Assembly (NCBI GenBank): GCA_013322215.1
Contig: JAAMEZ010000041.1
Coordinates: 154,422 to 218,421, forward strand
DNA from: Martinezella rhizogenes
GTDB taxonomy: Bacteria; Pseudomonadota; Alphaproteobacteria; Rhizobiales; Rhizobiaceae
Length of the DNA: 64,000 nucleotides
Direction of reading: 5' to 3'
Part shown: positions 50,450 to 60,500 of the stretch, piece after piece
How positions within the stretch are numbered: the stretch's first letter is position 1
How the letters are laid out: each line of letters opens with the position of its first letter
Program-made: the position numbers and the translations under genes
Notes under the pieces: model-generated
The model's database searches: none
Seen by the model: only the letters and a program-made list of their open reading frames with translations
What the model was told of the DNA's origin: nothing

Positions 50450-50492
50450 TCGTCCCGACGAAGGCGGAGCTGGATGCTCCGCCGGAGACGTC

Positions 50493-51092
50493 TCAGCCAA
50501 GAGCGTCCATCTGCGCTGCGGCCGCCTTGCGGTCGAGCGTCTGGCCGGGATTGTCGACCGGCCGATCGAAAGGCTTCCACGCTTCGCCGACAATCTGTTC
50601 GTAGGCTGCGACGGCGCCTTCAGCTGCCAGGCGGAGCGCGTGGGCCTGAATACCCATGTCGGCTGCGAACTCGCGCTTGCGCTGGGCGGCGCTGTCGTAA
50701 CCGACCGGGCCATCGATATCCTCGTCGCGAGCGTCCGACGCACCCTTGGCGGTCGCATCGCGTGCTTCGGTGACGGCCTTGCTGTAGAACTGGCCAGCGC
50801 CATGGGCCGATCCGACATAGGCGCCGACGATGCGCTGGAGATGGATCTGCATCGCCCGTTCGCCGAGGCCCTCGGAGAGGCCAGTCGCGGTTTCGACGAT
50901 AAGGCGCTCGTGCATGTCGCGGATGCCGTCGCTGTCGAGGATGGCCGTTCCGAAGCTTTCGGCGATCCGGAGCGCCTGCGCTTCATCGGGGCATGTTAGG
51001 CGGACCATTTCGATCGTGGCGCCCTTGCGGAGCTGCACGACACGGGCGGCAGGGCGAGAAGCTTGACGTGAAGAGGTTGCGGGCTTTGCCAT
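50493..51092 (-). CDS. Conserved hypothetical plasmid protein, 199 aa
   Basis: I do not recognise a characterised family. The first 25 residues are basic and disordered (MAKPATSSRQASRPAARVVQ); the rest is alpha-helical, with LTCPDEAQALRIAESFGTAI, MHERLIVETATGLSEGLGER and RKREFAADMGIQAHALRLAA. There is no membrane segment. It has its own terminator and a very long inverted repeat in its upstream region, so it is an independent and possibly regulated unit. Confidence 0.7.
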   Translation of the reverse strand: MAKPATSSRQASRPAARVVQLRKGATIEMVRLTCPDEAQALRIAESFGTAILDSDGIRDMHERLIVETATGLSEGLGERAMQIHLQRIVGAYVGSAHGAGQFYSKAVTEARDATAKGASDARDEDIDGPVGYDSAAQRKREFAADMGIQAHALRLAAEGAVAAYEQIVGEAWKPFDRPVDNPGQTLDRKAAAAQMDALG

Positions 51093-51126
51093 GATGGTTT
51101 CCTTTTCGGTTTGCCCGAAGCGATCG

Positions 51127-51376
51127 GCCCCTTGGCCGTTCTGTCCTTCGGTGCGGTCGAAAAGAACCGGCGCAAGCCGGGCGGTTCAGGGTCCGGGCAG
51201 GCCTGATCGAGCGAAGCAGGTGGGCGGGCAAGCGGAACCCACGGTTCTGCGAAGCCCGCGTTCCTGTTTTGTCGAGAGCGGCATGACCGGCCGTCCCGCG
51301 GCGCGACAGCGGCCTTGAACCGGACGGGCGCTGGTTCAGACCGCCACGAAACCGAAGGACAGAACGGCCAAGGGGC
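51127..51376. repeat. Large inverted-repeat structure with perfect 26-bp arms
   Basis: 51127-51152 (GCCCCTTGGCCGTTCTGTCC onward) is a perfect inverted copy of 51351-51376. Inside the arms the symmetry continues imperfectly for about 30 bp: GCGGTC...GAACCGGCGC on the left against the complement of GCGCTGGTTCAGACCGCC on the right. The ~140-bp centre is GC-rich with small hairpins. No ORF is inside. It could be a MITE, a single-strand replication origin or a regulatory structure for the 199-aa gene. Confidence 0.8.
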
Positions 51377-51609
51377 TGATCCCGGATGCCGAAGCCGGAA
51401 AGGAGGTCATGCAAAATGCGCGCCAGGCCCGCACCTGCAAGCTGGTCTTTCCATGCTGACGTCACTGGTGCTCCACGTCGCCAGAATGGATCGCCGATAT
51501 GCCCGATGTGCCTGTCAGATCACTCTGATTTGCTTGCCCCGCCTTTCCCCGATAGACGCGCATCTGGCGTTACGACCGACCAACAGTATTCGCGAAAGGA
51601 ACACCGCAG

Positions 51610-51915
51610 ATGAGCGATCATAGCGGCGACGATTATGTCTATGACGAAGCAACCGGAGAATGGCGTCCGGCATCCGAGATTTCCGCCGAAAAAGCAAAAG
51701 CCGCAGAAGTGCGCGACGCCTCCGGCAACGTGCTGGCCGATGGCGACTCCGTCGTGCTGCTCAAGGACCTGAAGGTCAAAGGCGCCGGCCAGACCTTGAA
51801 GCAGGGCACGGTCATCCGCTCGATCCGGCTGACAGACGATCCGGAAGAGATTGACTGCCGGCATGATGCAATCAAAGGCCTGGTCCTGCGCACCGAGTTC
51901 GTGCGCAAGCGTTGA
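51610..51915 (+). CDS. PhnA/YjdM-domain protein
   Basis: This 101-aa protein has an acidic N-terminus (MSDHSGDDYVYDEATGEWRP) and a C-terminal PhnA domain: VLADGDSVVLLKDLKVKGAG, then LKQGTVIRSIRL and IKGLVLRTEFVRKR. In full-length YjdM (formerly PhnA) a zinc ribbon precedes this SH3-like barrel; here the Cys pairs are absent. The name phosphonoacetate hydrolase in databases is historical and no activity is implied. AAAGGA precedes the ATG. It is the only plus-strand gene in this part. Confidence 0.82.
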   Translation: MSDHSGDDYVYDEATGEWRPASEISAEKAKAAEVRDASGNVLADGDSVVLLKDLKVKGAGQTLKQGTVIRSIRLTDDPEEIDCRHDAIKGLVLRTEFVRKR

Positions 51916-51934
51916 TCAGGGCTGTGCCGATTGC

Positions 51935-52144
51935 TCAAGGTTTCGGCAGCCGATAGCGGTCCAGCCAGGTCGGGCCGTGCGTGTTGCGCAGCTTGCGAAG
52001 GATCTGGCCGTCATCGCAGCGCGCTTCGCCCATCCAGACGGTGTTGAGGATGCGCTTCCATGATCGGCCGTGCCTCGCTGCGTAATGCTGAAGCGCCTTT
52101 ACCTCCTGATCCGTGAGGGACGGAAGCGGTTCATGGCGCTTCAT
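51935..52144 (-). CDS. Small conserved hypothetical protein, 69 aa
   Basis: The product MKRHEPLPSLTDQEVKALQH ... LRKLRNTHGPTWLDRYRLPK looks like a small helix-rich, basic protein, perhaps nucleic-acid binding. Its start overlaps the stop of the upstream gene by 4 bp (ATGA), making it the last member of a four-gene overlapping unit (53803 to 51935). I do not recognise the family. Confidence 0.65.
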   Translation of the reverse strand: MKRHEPLPSLTDQEVKALQHYAARHGRSWKRILNTVWMGEARCDDGQILRKLRNTHGPTWLDRYRLPKP

Positions 52145-52449
52145 GGTATCGTCTCCTGCAATGCCGCAATCGCGGACTGCTGCCGCATAAGCTTGCGCGC
52201 CAGAGCATCGATCTCTGGCTGGCGCTGCGCGGTGATCGCCGCAAGATTGGAGCGGTAGCGGGTGAGGAAGGCTTCGGGTTCAGGAGGCCTGACGCGGCGA
52301 TATCCGTATTTGCGCCGTCCAAGCGATGGGATCAGCGCGGTCATCCTGCGAATGATCTGGCGGTCGATCATGTCGAGCTGATGCCGCGTCTGCCGGCACG
52401 CTTCTTCCATGCGCCGCAATTCCGCCTGTCGATCGATGGACCGGTTCAT
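52141..52449 (-). CDS. Hypothetical coiled-coil protein, 102 aa
   Basis: This highly charged helical protein (MNRSIDRQAELRRMEEACRQ ... ARKLMRQQSAIAALQETIP) has two predicted coiled-coil stretches around a basic GRRKYGYRRVRPPEP loop. ATG 52449 forms a 4-bp overlap with the stop of the DUF7007 gene. Function unknown. Confidence 0.65.
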   Translation of the reverse strand: MNRSIDRQAELRRMEEACRQTRHQLDMIDRQIIRRMTALIPSLGRRKYGYRRVRPPEPEAFLTRYRSNLAAITAQRQPEIDALARKLMRQQSAIAALQETIP

Positions 52450-53333
52450 GCCGCCGTCCTCCTCGTCCATGAGGCAAAGCTTGATGGACCGTCGTAGGCT
52501 GCGTGGCGCGCTTCATCGATGATGAAGCCGAAACGGCCCGCTTCGTATTCGGGTGACGGCACGAGAAATCGCCGTTCCTCGCCGCCATGATCGCGCCTGC
52601 CTGCGCGCGTGGCGATTACCTCGGTCATGCCTGGATGATGATCCGATCGAAGTGCCGAGATCACGATCCAGTCGCTGGCGTGCTCGAGCTCGAACGCGCG
52701 GCGATCCTTCACATGAGATTCGCCGTGAGCAAGCACAGTCGCAAAAATCGCCTCCCACGCATCGGGCTCCCAATCCTTTAGCGTCTCGCTGGCGCAACGC
52801 TTCTCGAAGCTGGTGAACAGTTCAGGGAAGGTGTGCGCCACGGCAGCCCAAGCGCAATCCTCCTCGTAGAACCCGTCGTCCGCCCGGAGCAGCGGATGGA
52901 CCGCGCGGTTTCGGTCGGCCGAGAGCCTGAAGCCGCCGTGGCTTGCAGTGGAGTGGAATTCGATCCCCTCGGCATAGGTTGTCGAGTGCTGGGCCGAACC
53001 CCATGGCGTATGCACATGGGGGGCGGTATTCCGACGTCCGAGCGCCTGTATTTCGCGCTGATGTTCGGCCTGTTCGAGGACGTGTGCACTAAAAGCCGCC
53101 TCATCGGCGAGTTCGCCGCAATGACCGTAGAAGTCTCCCCGTCGCCACTCGGGAAGCGGACGTCCAATCTTCCAGCCGGTGGCCAGATAATGCCGCCCGG
53201 CCTGACCTGGCAGCATGGCAAAGGCGTGATCGCCGACGCGGGCGACGGGGAACCCTTCGCAGGACAGACCAAAGAAAACCCCCGGAAATCCGGGGGTGCA
53301 GTCGGGCATGTTCGTGTTGGGAAGATCGATCAT
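52446..53333 (-). CDS. DUF7007-like plasmid protein
   Basis: This 295-aa protein has the block HTPWGSAQHSTTYAEGIEFH then STASHGGFRLSADRN and FYEEDCAWAAVAHTFPELF (residues ~108-180), which I associate with DUF7007 of alphaproteobacterial plasmids. No catalytic motif is certain, though conserved His residues stand out. It overlaps the preceding gene by 4 bp and the following one by 4 bp, so the set is translationally coupled. Confidence 0.7.
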   Translation of the reverse strand: MIDLPNTNMPDCTPGFPGVFFGLSCEGFPVARVGDHAFAMLPGQAGRHYLATGWKIGRPLPEWRRGDFYGHCGELADEAAFSAHVLEQAEHQREIQALGRRNTAPHVHTPWGSAQHSTTYAEGIEFHSTASHGGFRLSADRNRAVHPLLRADDGFYEEDCAWAAVAHTFPELFTSFEKRCASETLKDWEPDAWEAIFATVLAHGESHVKDRRAFELEHASDWIVISALRSDHHPGMTEVIATRAGRRDHGGEERRFLVPSPEYEAGRFGFIIDEARHAAYDGPSSFASWTRRTAA

Positions 53334-53803
53334 GCGGCAGCCCTCCCTTCCACAACATCGGCGGCGATCTCATCCGCCGTGACGTCCTCGAGAACGGCGA
53401 ACGGATAGCCATGGGTGGTCAGCCATTCCTCGGCAGCCTGCCGGCTCGCCGCGAGATGGACGAGCTCGGCGCTGTCGCCAGGGCGGTCGAAGACACGGTA
53501 ACTGCCGACCGCCGGACGTTCGACGATGGTGAACATCAGGCTGGTTTCCAGCGAAAATGTGCGGTGGACGCGGATCGCAATAACACCGCCGCTGCCATAG
53601 TCGCCTTCGTGGAGCGTGAAGCTGGGCGGCAGGCTGATGTTGCCGGCGCCGCGCTCGTCCTGCTTGCGTATCAGCCGGCCTCTGCTGTTGTTGGTCTTCC
53701 ACGCGGAGAGCTTTTTGCGATGGCGCTCCGGCGGGCGCGGCTGGCCGTTGGACCACGCCAGAACGGTGCCGATCGGCGCCAGGAATGCGAGATGTGCGGA
53801 CAT
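53330..53803 (-). CDS. Conserved hypothetical protein, 157 aa
   Basis: Residues 1-75 (MSAHLAFLAPIGTVLAWSNG, PPERHRKKLSAWKTNNSRGR) form one unit and residues 80-157 another with LETSLMFTIVERPAVGSYRV and an acidic C-terminal helix. No family is recognised. GGAG lies upstream of ATG 53803. First gene of the four-gene overlapping unit and 96 bp downstream of the parB-like gene. Confidence 0.65.
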   Translation of the reverse strand: MSAHLAFLAPIGTVLAWSNGQPRPPERHRKKLSAWKTNNSRGRLIRKQDERGAGNISLPPSFTLHEGDYGSGGVIAIRVHRTFSLETSLMFTIVERPAVGSYRVFDRPGDSAELVHLAASRQAAEEWLTTHGYPFAVLEDVTADEIAADVVEGRAAA

Positions 53804-53899
53804 GTTGATCTCCTTGATCTTTAGAGTTGGAAACGAAGCCGCCGCCAGTGGAAATCACCGGCGGCGCACAATCATTCGGAAGGAGAAGGAGGGACGCGG

Positions 53900-55660
53900 C
53901 TACTCCGCGGCGATCCCGTAAGCATCCTGCTCTTCGTCAGGATCGACGGCTTCGGGAGCATCGTCGGCGCTGTCTGGAAGGTCGGCCTCGTCTTCGGGGG
54001 TGGCGAGGCCCTCTTCTCTATCAAGGTCGGACTCATCGACGTCTGCTTCTTCCGCGCTGTCGTCGGCATCGAGAACCTCGCCACTCTTGATGAGATCCAC
54101 GATGTCCTGCGGATCGGGCGCGAAGAGTGCGGTCGTGTGAACGAAGCGCTCTTGCCTGAAATGATCAACGAGAGCCGCACGAGTCTCCCGCACCTTCTGG
54201 CGCGCAAGCACGTTCGCCTCCTTCGCCGCTGCTTCCATCGCCTGGCGAGACAGGCACAGCAGAAAGTCCTCCGCGCCCATGTTCGGCAGGAAGTTGTCGG
54301 CGCCGATCGCGTGACCTGCGATCCTGGAGATCACCCCGCTGTTGGACATACCCCGCCGGCACGACAGCACATCGATCAGCATCGAACGCGCGGCCACGCG
54401 CAGTGTCTCCACGTCGAAGGCGAGCCTGCCGTCTTCGCCGATCAGCCGGGCGGCGTGGCGCTTGAAGCGCTTCGACCCGAACACGGTATCGGTCGCGCCG
54501 GAATCCACGCGGACGTTCAGGCCGGCGAATGCAAGCACGAGCAGGGCCATCAGCATGTCGTCCTCGATCGGGGCGCGTCCAAGCGCCTCATGCAGGGCGT
54601 CGGTGCGGAAGTCGCCGATCATGTCCTGCCCCTTCTGGGTCACATCCGGGCGCGGCTTTGGCGTGTCGACGATTGCATCATCGGCTTCGGCTAGACCGCC
54701 CGCGGTCGCCGCGCCGCCTTTGCCCTTCTTCTTGTCCTCGGGCATGCGGAAGGCGACCGACTGCACCTTGCCGTCACGGTCGAGATACATGGCGACGTGG
54801 TCGGATTTCGAAGGCTTGCCGTAGACGCGTTCCGCCTTTTTGGGCAGCTCCGGCTGGCCCCAGTTGTTGACCTCGACGATCGACCCCTGCTTCGGAAGCG
54901 TCGTCGTCATCCATTCCTGCTGGGCGCCGAGAAACGCTTCCACGTTAGTGGTGTATCGGCTGTCCTGGTCAGCTGGTGCAAACAGATCCTCGACCCATTC
55001 GATTCCGTAGGCGCTGGCAAGATCGTCGCCGAAGCTCGCATCCTTGGCAAACATGCGCGTCTTTGAAAGAGACCGGGAGATGTTGTACCAGTCCGCCCGC
55101 TCGGTCTTCTTGGCCTTGTTCGCCTTCCACACCTCCCTCTGCTCGTCGAGCGAAGCGGCCGCGATGGTGCGCAGCTGCTGCTCGTTGGGGATATCGCCGA
55201 GCGCCATATGGTCGAGCATGGCCGGCAGCACGTTGGCCAGAAGCCGAAGCTTCCTGATTTGCCGGACCGGCAGGGCGAGCGCGATACCGATCGCTTCCTC
55301 GGTCCAGCCGAGAGCGACGAGACGTTCGATGCCACGCCATTGGTCGACGGCGCCAAGAGGCTCTCTCGCGATATTTTCGACCATTGAGCGCATGGCGCCA
55401 TTGTCGTTGGCAGCCTCGCGGACGATCACCTCGATTTCCTCAAGGCCAGCGGCGATGGCCTGCCGGACACGGCGATGGCCTGCTTGGATGATATAGCCGT
55501 TGCCGCCATCGGTTTCGGGTGAGACCACTGGAGGTTGGATAATGCCGACAGCCTTCACCGTAGCCAGCAGCAGTGCATCGGCTTGTGGGGACGATTTCGA
55601 GCGGCGCGCATCGTCGGGATTGTCCTTCAGCCCGCGGGGGTCGAGTTTAAGGATTTGCAT
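53900..55660 (-). CDS. ParB/Spo0J-domain protein with long C-terminal extension
   Basis: This 586-aa protein starts MQILKLDPRGLKDNPDDARR and has a ParB/Srx N-terminal domain (IIQPPVVSPETDGGNGYIIQ, then AGHRRVRQAIAAG, the GxRR-type CTP-binding box) and a helix-turn-helix (LGWTEEAIGIALALPVRQIR). The C-terminal ~300 residues are not ParB-like and end in an acidic tail. No ParA gene is adjacent and Ti plasmids partition with RepA/RepB, so it is probably an accessory DNA-binding or CTP-switch protein rather than the partition factor. Confidence 0.8.
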   Translation of the reverse strand: MQILKLDPRGLKDNPDDARRSKSSPQADALLLATVKAVGIIQPPVVSPETDGGNGYIIQAGHRRVRQAIAAGLEEIEVIVREAANDNGAMRSMVENIAREPLGAVDQWRGIERLVALGWTEEAIGIALALPVRQIRKLRLLANVLPAMLDHMALGDIPNEQQLRTIAAASLDEQREVWKANKAKKTERADWYNISRSLSKTRMFAKDASFGDDLASAYGIEWVEDLFAPADQDSRYTTNVEAFLGAQQEWMTTTLPKQGSIVEVNNWGQPELPKKAERVYGKPSKSDHVAMYLDRDGKVQSVAFRMPEDKKKGKGGAATAGGLAEADDAIVDTPKPRPDVTQKGQDMIGDFRTDALHEALGRAPIEDDMLMALLVLAFAGLNVRVDSGATDTVFGSKRFKRHAARLIGEDGRLAFDVETLRVAARSMLIDVLSCRRGMSNSGVISRIAGHAIGADNFLPNMGAEDFLLCLSRQAMEAAAKEANVLARQKVRETRAALVDHFRQERFVHTTALFAPDPQDIVDLIKSGEVLDADDSAEEADVDESDLDREEGLATPEDEADLPDSADDAPEAVDPDEEQDAYGIAAE

Positions 55661-56040
55661 GAGATTGGCTCCTTCGGGGATTGCTGAGCCGGCGCCTTGC
55701 CAGCCCCTTTTTCGTCTTCAGTTCTTTCCGAAGACACTTCCCAGACCGCGGAGCGGACGGGCCGGTGCAACTGCGGCTGAGCATCCCTGCCCGGCTGGTC
55801 AAGCAGGGCTGACAGCCCTGCGCAGGGCGACGGGCCGGGATCGCGAGTGGCGCGGTTGAGCGCAAGCGTCAGCGGCCTGCCCGATCTGCGAGCAAGCTTC
55901 CCCCTTTCCCTATTTTCTCATTTCAGGAGAGCGATTATATAAATTCAAAATAATCGGTCGCGATTTGCGAAGACCGGATACAGAAAATCGACCTGAGATA
56001 TGCGGTAGGCGCTTTGAGCCTTCTGCGGGTGCTGGTGTTT
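55661..56040. other. Upstream region of the ParB-like gene
   Basis: No gene is seen. The GC-rich leader contains a perfect hairpin GCAGGGCT-GAC-AGCCCTGC near 55803-55821; an AT-rich patch near 55930-55955 separates backbone from the dehydrogenase/HxlR pair. Confidence 0.45.
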
Positions 56041-57024
56041 TTACGCGATGTTCACGACCAGTTTGCCGAAGTGTCCTGCATCACGAAGTGCATTATAGGC
56101 AGCTTCGGCTTCGGCGAACGGGAAGACCTGATCGACTTGCGGCTTGATGCCGGTTCTCACCAAGGCGGCGAGTGTCGCGACCGGACCGACATAGATCCCT
56201 TGCAGCGTGATCCTCTTTTCCAGAATCGCCCCTGTATCGATATGACCGTCAAAGCCGGTCAGCACGCCCATGAGTGAAATACGCCCATCGAACCGGGTGG
56301 CCTTGAGCGTTTGACTGAGCGTCGCGGGGCCTGCCACATCCACCGCCAGGTCAGCACCGACACCGTCCGTCAGACGCAGCACTTCGTCCTCCCAGGCCGT
56401 TGTGCGGCGATAGTTGATCATTTCATCCGCCCCGAGCGCGCGGGCACGCTCAAGCTTTTCGTCGGAACTGGAGGTGATGATGACACGGGCGCCCGCCAGT
56501 TTTGCGAGTTGAAGGGCGAAGATCGAAACGCCACCAGTTCCGAGCAGGAGGACCGTTTCACCTGGCTGCAAGGGCCGACGCTCGAACAGGGCCGAAAATG
56601 CGGTCACCCCGGCGCATGGTAAGGTCGCGGCCTCCTCGAACGTCATGGCATCGGGAATGCGCACGATACTGTTCGATGGAACAACGATACGTTCCGTCAG
56701 CACGCCGTCCATCGTCTGGCCGCCGAGACTTGTGGCCTTCTTCGCGGGGGTGATCGGGCCTTCCACCCATCCGGGCATGAAGCCGATTACGACGCGATCG
56801 CCGACCTTCCAGTCTTCCACGCCTTCGCCAACAGCTGCTACGACGCCCGCGCCGTCCGAGAGCGGAACAACGTCCTTGAAGTTCCTGGCAATAACCAGGT
56901 CCCGGTAGTTCAGCGAAGCAGATCGCACGTCTACGGCAACCTCGCCTTTTTCGGGCTGGCGCACGTCGCCTTGCGTGAGCTTGAGACGGCGGGTTTCGTT
57001 TCCGGTCAGAATGTATCGGTGCAT
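56041..57024 (-). CDS. Zinc-independent MDR-family NAD(P)H quinone oxidoreductase/alcohol dehydrogenase
   Basis: This 327-aa medium-chain dehydrogenase/reductase has an N-terminal GroES-like domain (SLNYRDLVIARNF, GDRVVIGFMPGW) and a Rossmann fold with LLLGTGGVSIFALQLAKLAG and TSSSDEKLERARALGA. The structural-zinc Cys cluster is missing, pointing to the quinone-oxidoreductase branch. The substrate is unknown. It diverges from an HxlR regulator across 82 bp, the usual arrangement for electrophile- or quinone-responsive detoxification. Confidence 0.85.
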   Translation of the reverse strand: MHRYILTGNETRRLKLTQGDVRQPEKGEVAVDVRSASLNYRDLVIARNFKDVVPLSDGAGVVAAVGEGVEDWKVGDRVVIGFMPGWVEGPITPAKKATSLGGQTMDGVLTERIVVPSNSIVRIPDAMTFEEAATLPCAGVTAFSALFERRPLQPGETVLLLGTGGVSIFALQLAKLAGARVIITSSSDEKLERARALGADEMINYRRTTAWEDEVLRLTDGVGADLAVDVAGPATLSQTLKATRFDGRISLMGVLTGFDGHIDTGAILEKRITLQGIYVGPVATLAALVRTGIKPQVDQVFPFAEAEAAYNALRDAGHFGKLVVNIA

Positions 57025-57102
57025 GTGAGATATCTCCTTTTGAGAGATCCACCATAGGGATACAAGTCATATCTATGAAGTACACACAAATTACGCATGT
57101 AG

Positions 57103-57116
57103 TATCATGAATGATA
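57103..57116. promoter_or_regulatory. Candidate HxlR operator over its own start codon
   Basis: TATCAT-GA-ATGATA is a perfect 14-bp dyad that includes ATG 57107 of the hxlR gene. Related TATC words lie toward the dehydrogenase promoter. Autorepression is likely for this family. Confidence 0.45.
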
Positions 57117-57466
57117 GTATCCCCATTAAGCGCACACGCCGCCGCGCCGACAAGACGGGGTGCGCGGTCGAGGCAACCCTGTCGGTCATCGGCGGCATCT
57201 GGAAGCCGGTTATCCTGTTTCACCTCCTGGAAGGAAAGCTGCGCTTCAATGCGCTTTGTCGCCTCGTACCGGCCGCTACCCCCCGCATGATGACCTTACA
57301 ATTGCGCGAGCTGGAAGCGGATGGGGTCATCAACCGGATTGTTTACCCGGAGGTGCCGCCGAAGGTGGAATATGAACTCACCGCGTCGGGCATTTCCCTT
57401 GCTCCCGTCCTGATAGCGATGCGGGATTGGGGAGAGCGACTTCAAAGAAACGAGGAAAACGCATAG
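57107..57466 (+). CDS. HxlR-family transcriptional regulator
   Basis: This 119-aa winged-helix protein has the family signature TGCAVEATLSVIGGIWKPVI with a single N-terminal Cys, then LRFNALCRLVPAATPRMMTL and ELEADGVINRIVYPEVPPKV-EYELT. Several HxlR proteins (YodB, QorR, HypR) sense quinones or oxidants through this Cys and repress a divergent oxidoreductase, which matches the neighbour here. Confidence 0.88.
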   Translation: MNDSIPIKRTRRRADKTGCAVEATLSVIGGIWKPVILFHLLEGKLRFNALCRLVPAATPRMMTLQLRELEADGVINRIVYPEVPPKVEYELTASGISLAPVLIAMRDWGERLQRNEENA

Positions 57467-57561
57467 GGCGATCAAGGTCGGACTGTCGCGAGACTTTCAC
57501 TTGCGCGATAGAAACTCCCATGAAAATTCAACGCCGGCGATTTTGTCTCACTGTTAAAATT

Positions 57562-60500
57562 TTACGCCGCCATTGGCGGTGCCGCGCCCTCAACATCCGC
57601 GGCCAGTGAAGCCTCCACCTCCGCAAGCTGCAAGCGTTTCTCGGCCAGCTCGCCGGCGAAGGCAAAGTCGCCGCCATCGTCGCGCGTCTGGTATGACGCG
57701 AGCCTGCGGCGGGCGTCAGCAAGGCGCTGGCGATTGCGCTCGCGTTCACCCTCGAAATCATCAAGCGCGTGCTCGAGGCGGGAGACGGCACCGAGCGGCG
57801 TGACCGTCACGGGCAGATCGATCTCGAAATCCGCGCCGGTGCGCATCAGCATGGTGGTGTAGCGATAATTGTCATGGCCGAAGCGTTCGCCGCGATATTC
57901 CAAATCGAAGCCGCCGATCGACGCGATCACCGTCTCGTCGTCCTGCTGGAGTTGTACCTGGGTCAGGATCTCCTTCATCAAGGCACGACCGGCCTCCTTG
58001 CGCTCGGCATAGACCTTGCCCATGACCGTCATCGAGAAGGCGGCGCCAGCGGTCGAAAGCAGACGCTCGATATCCTGGCCAACCTCTGCGATCCGCCGCG
58101 TGGCATACTCGATATCGCGTTCGGCGTCGCGAAGCTGGCGGCGAACGGCGTGCTGGTCGTCAATGTGTGCCGCGCGCAGGCGTTCCAGCCGCGCGATGTC
58201 GGCCTCCAACCCCGCCTTCTGCATCAGGCGCTGGTCGCCCGAGGCGATCGCCTTGGCCATGGCGAACTGGTTCGCCTGCCCCTCGCCGAGATCTTCGAGA
58301 CGCCGGATGGAGGTATCACCGGAAAGGGCCGCCGCGATGAACCGGGCCTTGCGCTCATTATTCTGCCACATCGTGGCATCGAGGCTGCCTTCGGTGGCGT
58401 AGGCGAAGATATCGACCTCGTCATGCTGGTTACCCTGGCGCACGATGCGGCCCTCGCGCTGCTCGATCTGGGAAGGGAGCCAGGGCACGTCGAGATGATG
58501 GAGTGCCTTTAGCCGCAGTTGCGCATTGACGCCGGTCCCCATCGTCTCCGACGAGCCGATCAGGAACCGGACCCTGCCTGCCCGGACGTCGCCAAACAGC
58601 CGCTGCTTCGCCTCCGATTTCTTGAAGTCCTGCATGAAGGCGATCTCCGATGCCGGCACGCCTAAGCGGATCAGTTCGTCACGAATCCAGCGATAGGCGG
58701 AAAAGCCTCTGGTCTTCTCGACGCTGATGGTGCCCAGATCGGAAAAGATCATCTGCGCAGCACCTGGCAGTTCGAACGGCTTGCCATCATGGCGGAGATA
58801 GGTGCTGCCCTCGGTCGCCTTCCAGATATTGAAGGCATTCGAGATGAGACTGTTGAGCTTGTTGTCCGCCTCATTGTCATTGTCGGCATCCACGAGGCGC
58901 AGGTCGATCGCCGCATGCCGGCCATCGGTGATGACGGAAAGCAGGATGTCGTCGCCGGGTTCGGGCGGCCGGTCGCGCTCCTCGATCGCCTTGATGCGCT
59001 CGGCCAGCACCATCTGGTAGTGCTTGAACGCCTGTGTTGGCTTCGACGTGACGATCTGGCGCCTGCCGGTCGAGACCGCCGGCACCTTTACATACTCGCG
59101 CAAGTCCGCCGGCATCACGACATCCGCGAAGCTGCGGAACATCGCGATCAGTTCTGGCACGTTGACGAAGCTCGCGAAGCGGGAGACCGGCTTGTACTTG
59201 CCGGAAGGCTGAAGCTCCAGCTCGGTGGTGGTGTCGCCGAAGGTTGACGCCCAGGCGTCGAACTCGTGCAGGCCGCGCTCCATCAGCGCCGGGTGGCCCA
59301 TCAACCGCTGGACAGAGAACATTTCGCCGAGCGTATTTGTGATCGGCGTGCCCGAAGCGAGGACAAGCGCCCGGCCGGGATTGATCGTCTCGATGAAACG
59401 GGATTTCACATAGAGATCCCAGGCCCGCTGCGAGCCGTTCGGATCGACGCCCTTCAACGTCGACATATTGGTTGCGAAGCTGAGCTTTCTGAACTCCTGC
59501 GCCTCGTCGACGATGATCTGGTCGACGCCGATCTCGGCGATGGTGAGGAGATCGTCCTTGCGGGTGGAAAGCGCTTCGAGCCGCTCCTGCAGCCCTTCCT
59601 TCAGGCGCTCGAGGCGCTTGCGAGAGACGCGGTCCTCATCCTCGACCTTTAGGAGTAGGGTTTCGTAGAGCTCCAGTTCGTCGTGGATCATCTGTTGTTC
59701 AAACACCGCCGGCACACCGATGAACCTGAAGGCGGAATGCGTGATGATGATCGCATCCCAGGTTGCCGTCGCCGCGCGCGACAGGAACCGGGCGCGCTTG
59801 TCCTTCGAAAAATTTGTCTCGTCCGCAACGAGGATGCGAGCCGTGGGATAGAGCGCCAGGAACTCGCGCGCGGCCTGCGCAAGGCAATGCCCCGGCACGA
59901 CCTGCATCGCCTTGGCGACCAGGCCGAGACGCCGCTGCTCCATGATGCTTGCTGCCATCGTCATGGTCTTGCCGGCGCCGACGGCATGGGCGAGATAGGT
60001 CGAGCCGGCCGAGATGATCCTCCAGATCCCGCGTTTCTGATGCCCGTAGAGAACAAAGGCGCCTGAGGCGCCTGGAAGTTTGAGATGATCGCCGTTGAAC
60101 TTTCGCGGCGCGATGTTGTTGAAGCGGTCGTTATAGACGCGTGCCAGCCGGTCGGTGCGATCGGGATCGGACCATATCCAGCGCTGGAAGGCCTGCTTGA
60201 TCTTGTGAAGCTTTTCCTTGGCCGCTTCGGTATCGACGACGTTGAGAACCCGCTTTTCGCTGTCGCCGTCCCTGATCGTATCGAAGATCTGCGGCACCCG
60301 GCTGTTCAGGGCATCGGACAGCAGTTCGCCGGCATGGCGGCGGTCCGTTCCCCATTCGGATGTTCCGGCGGCGAGGTAGGAAAGCTGGCGGGCCTCGACG
60401 GTCCATGACGCCAGTTCGGGCATGTGATGGATCCGGATATCGGTTCCCATCGTCTCCTTGACGAAGGCGACGACATCTCCAGCCGGTATCCACGGAGCGC

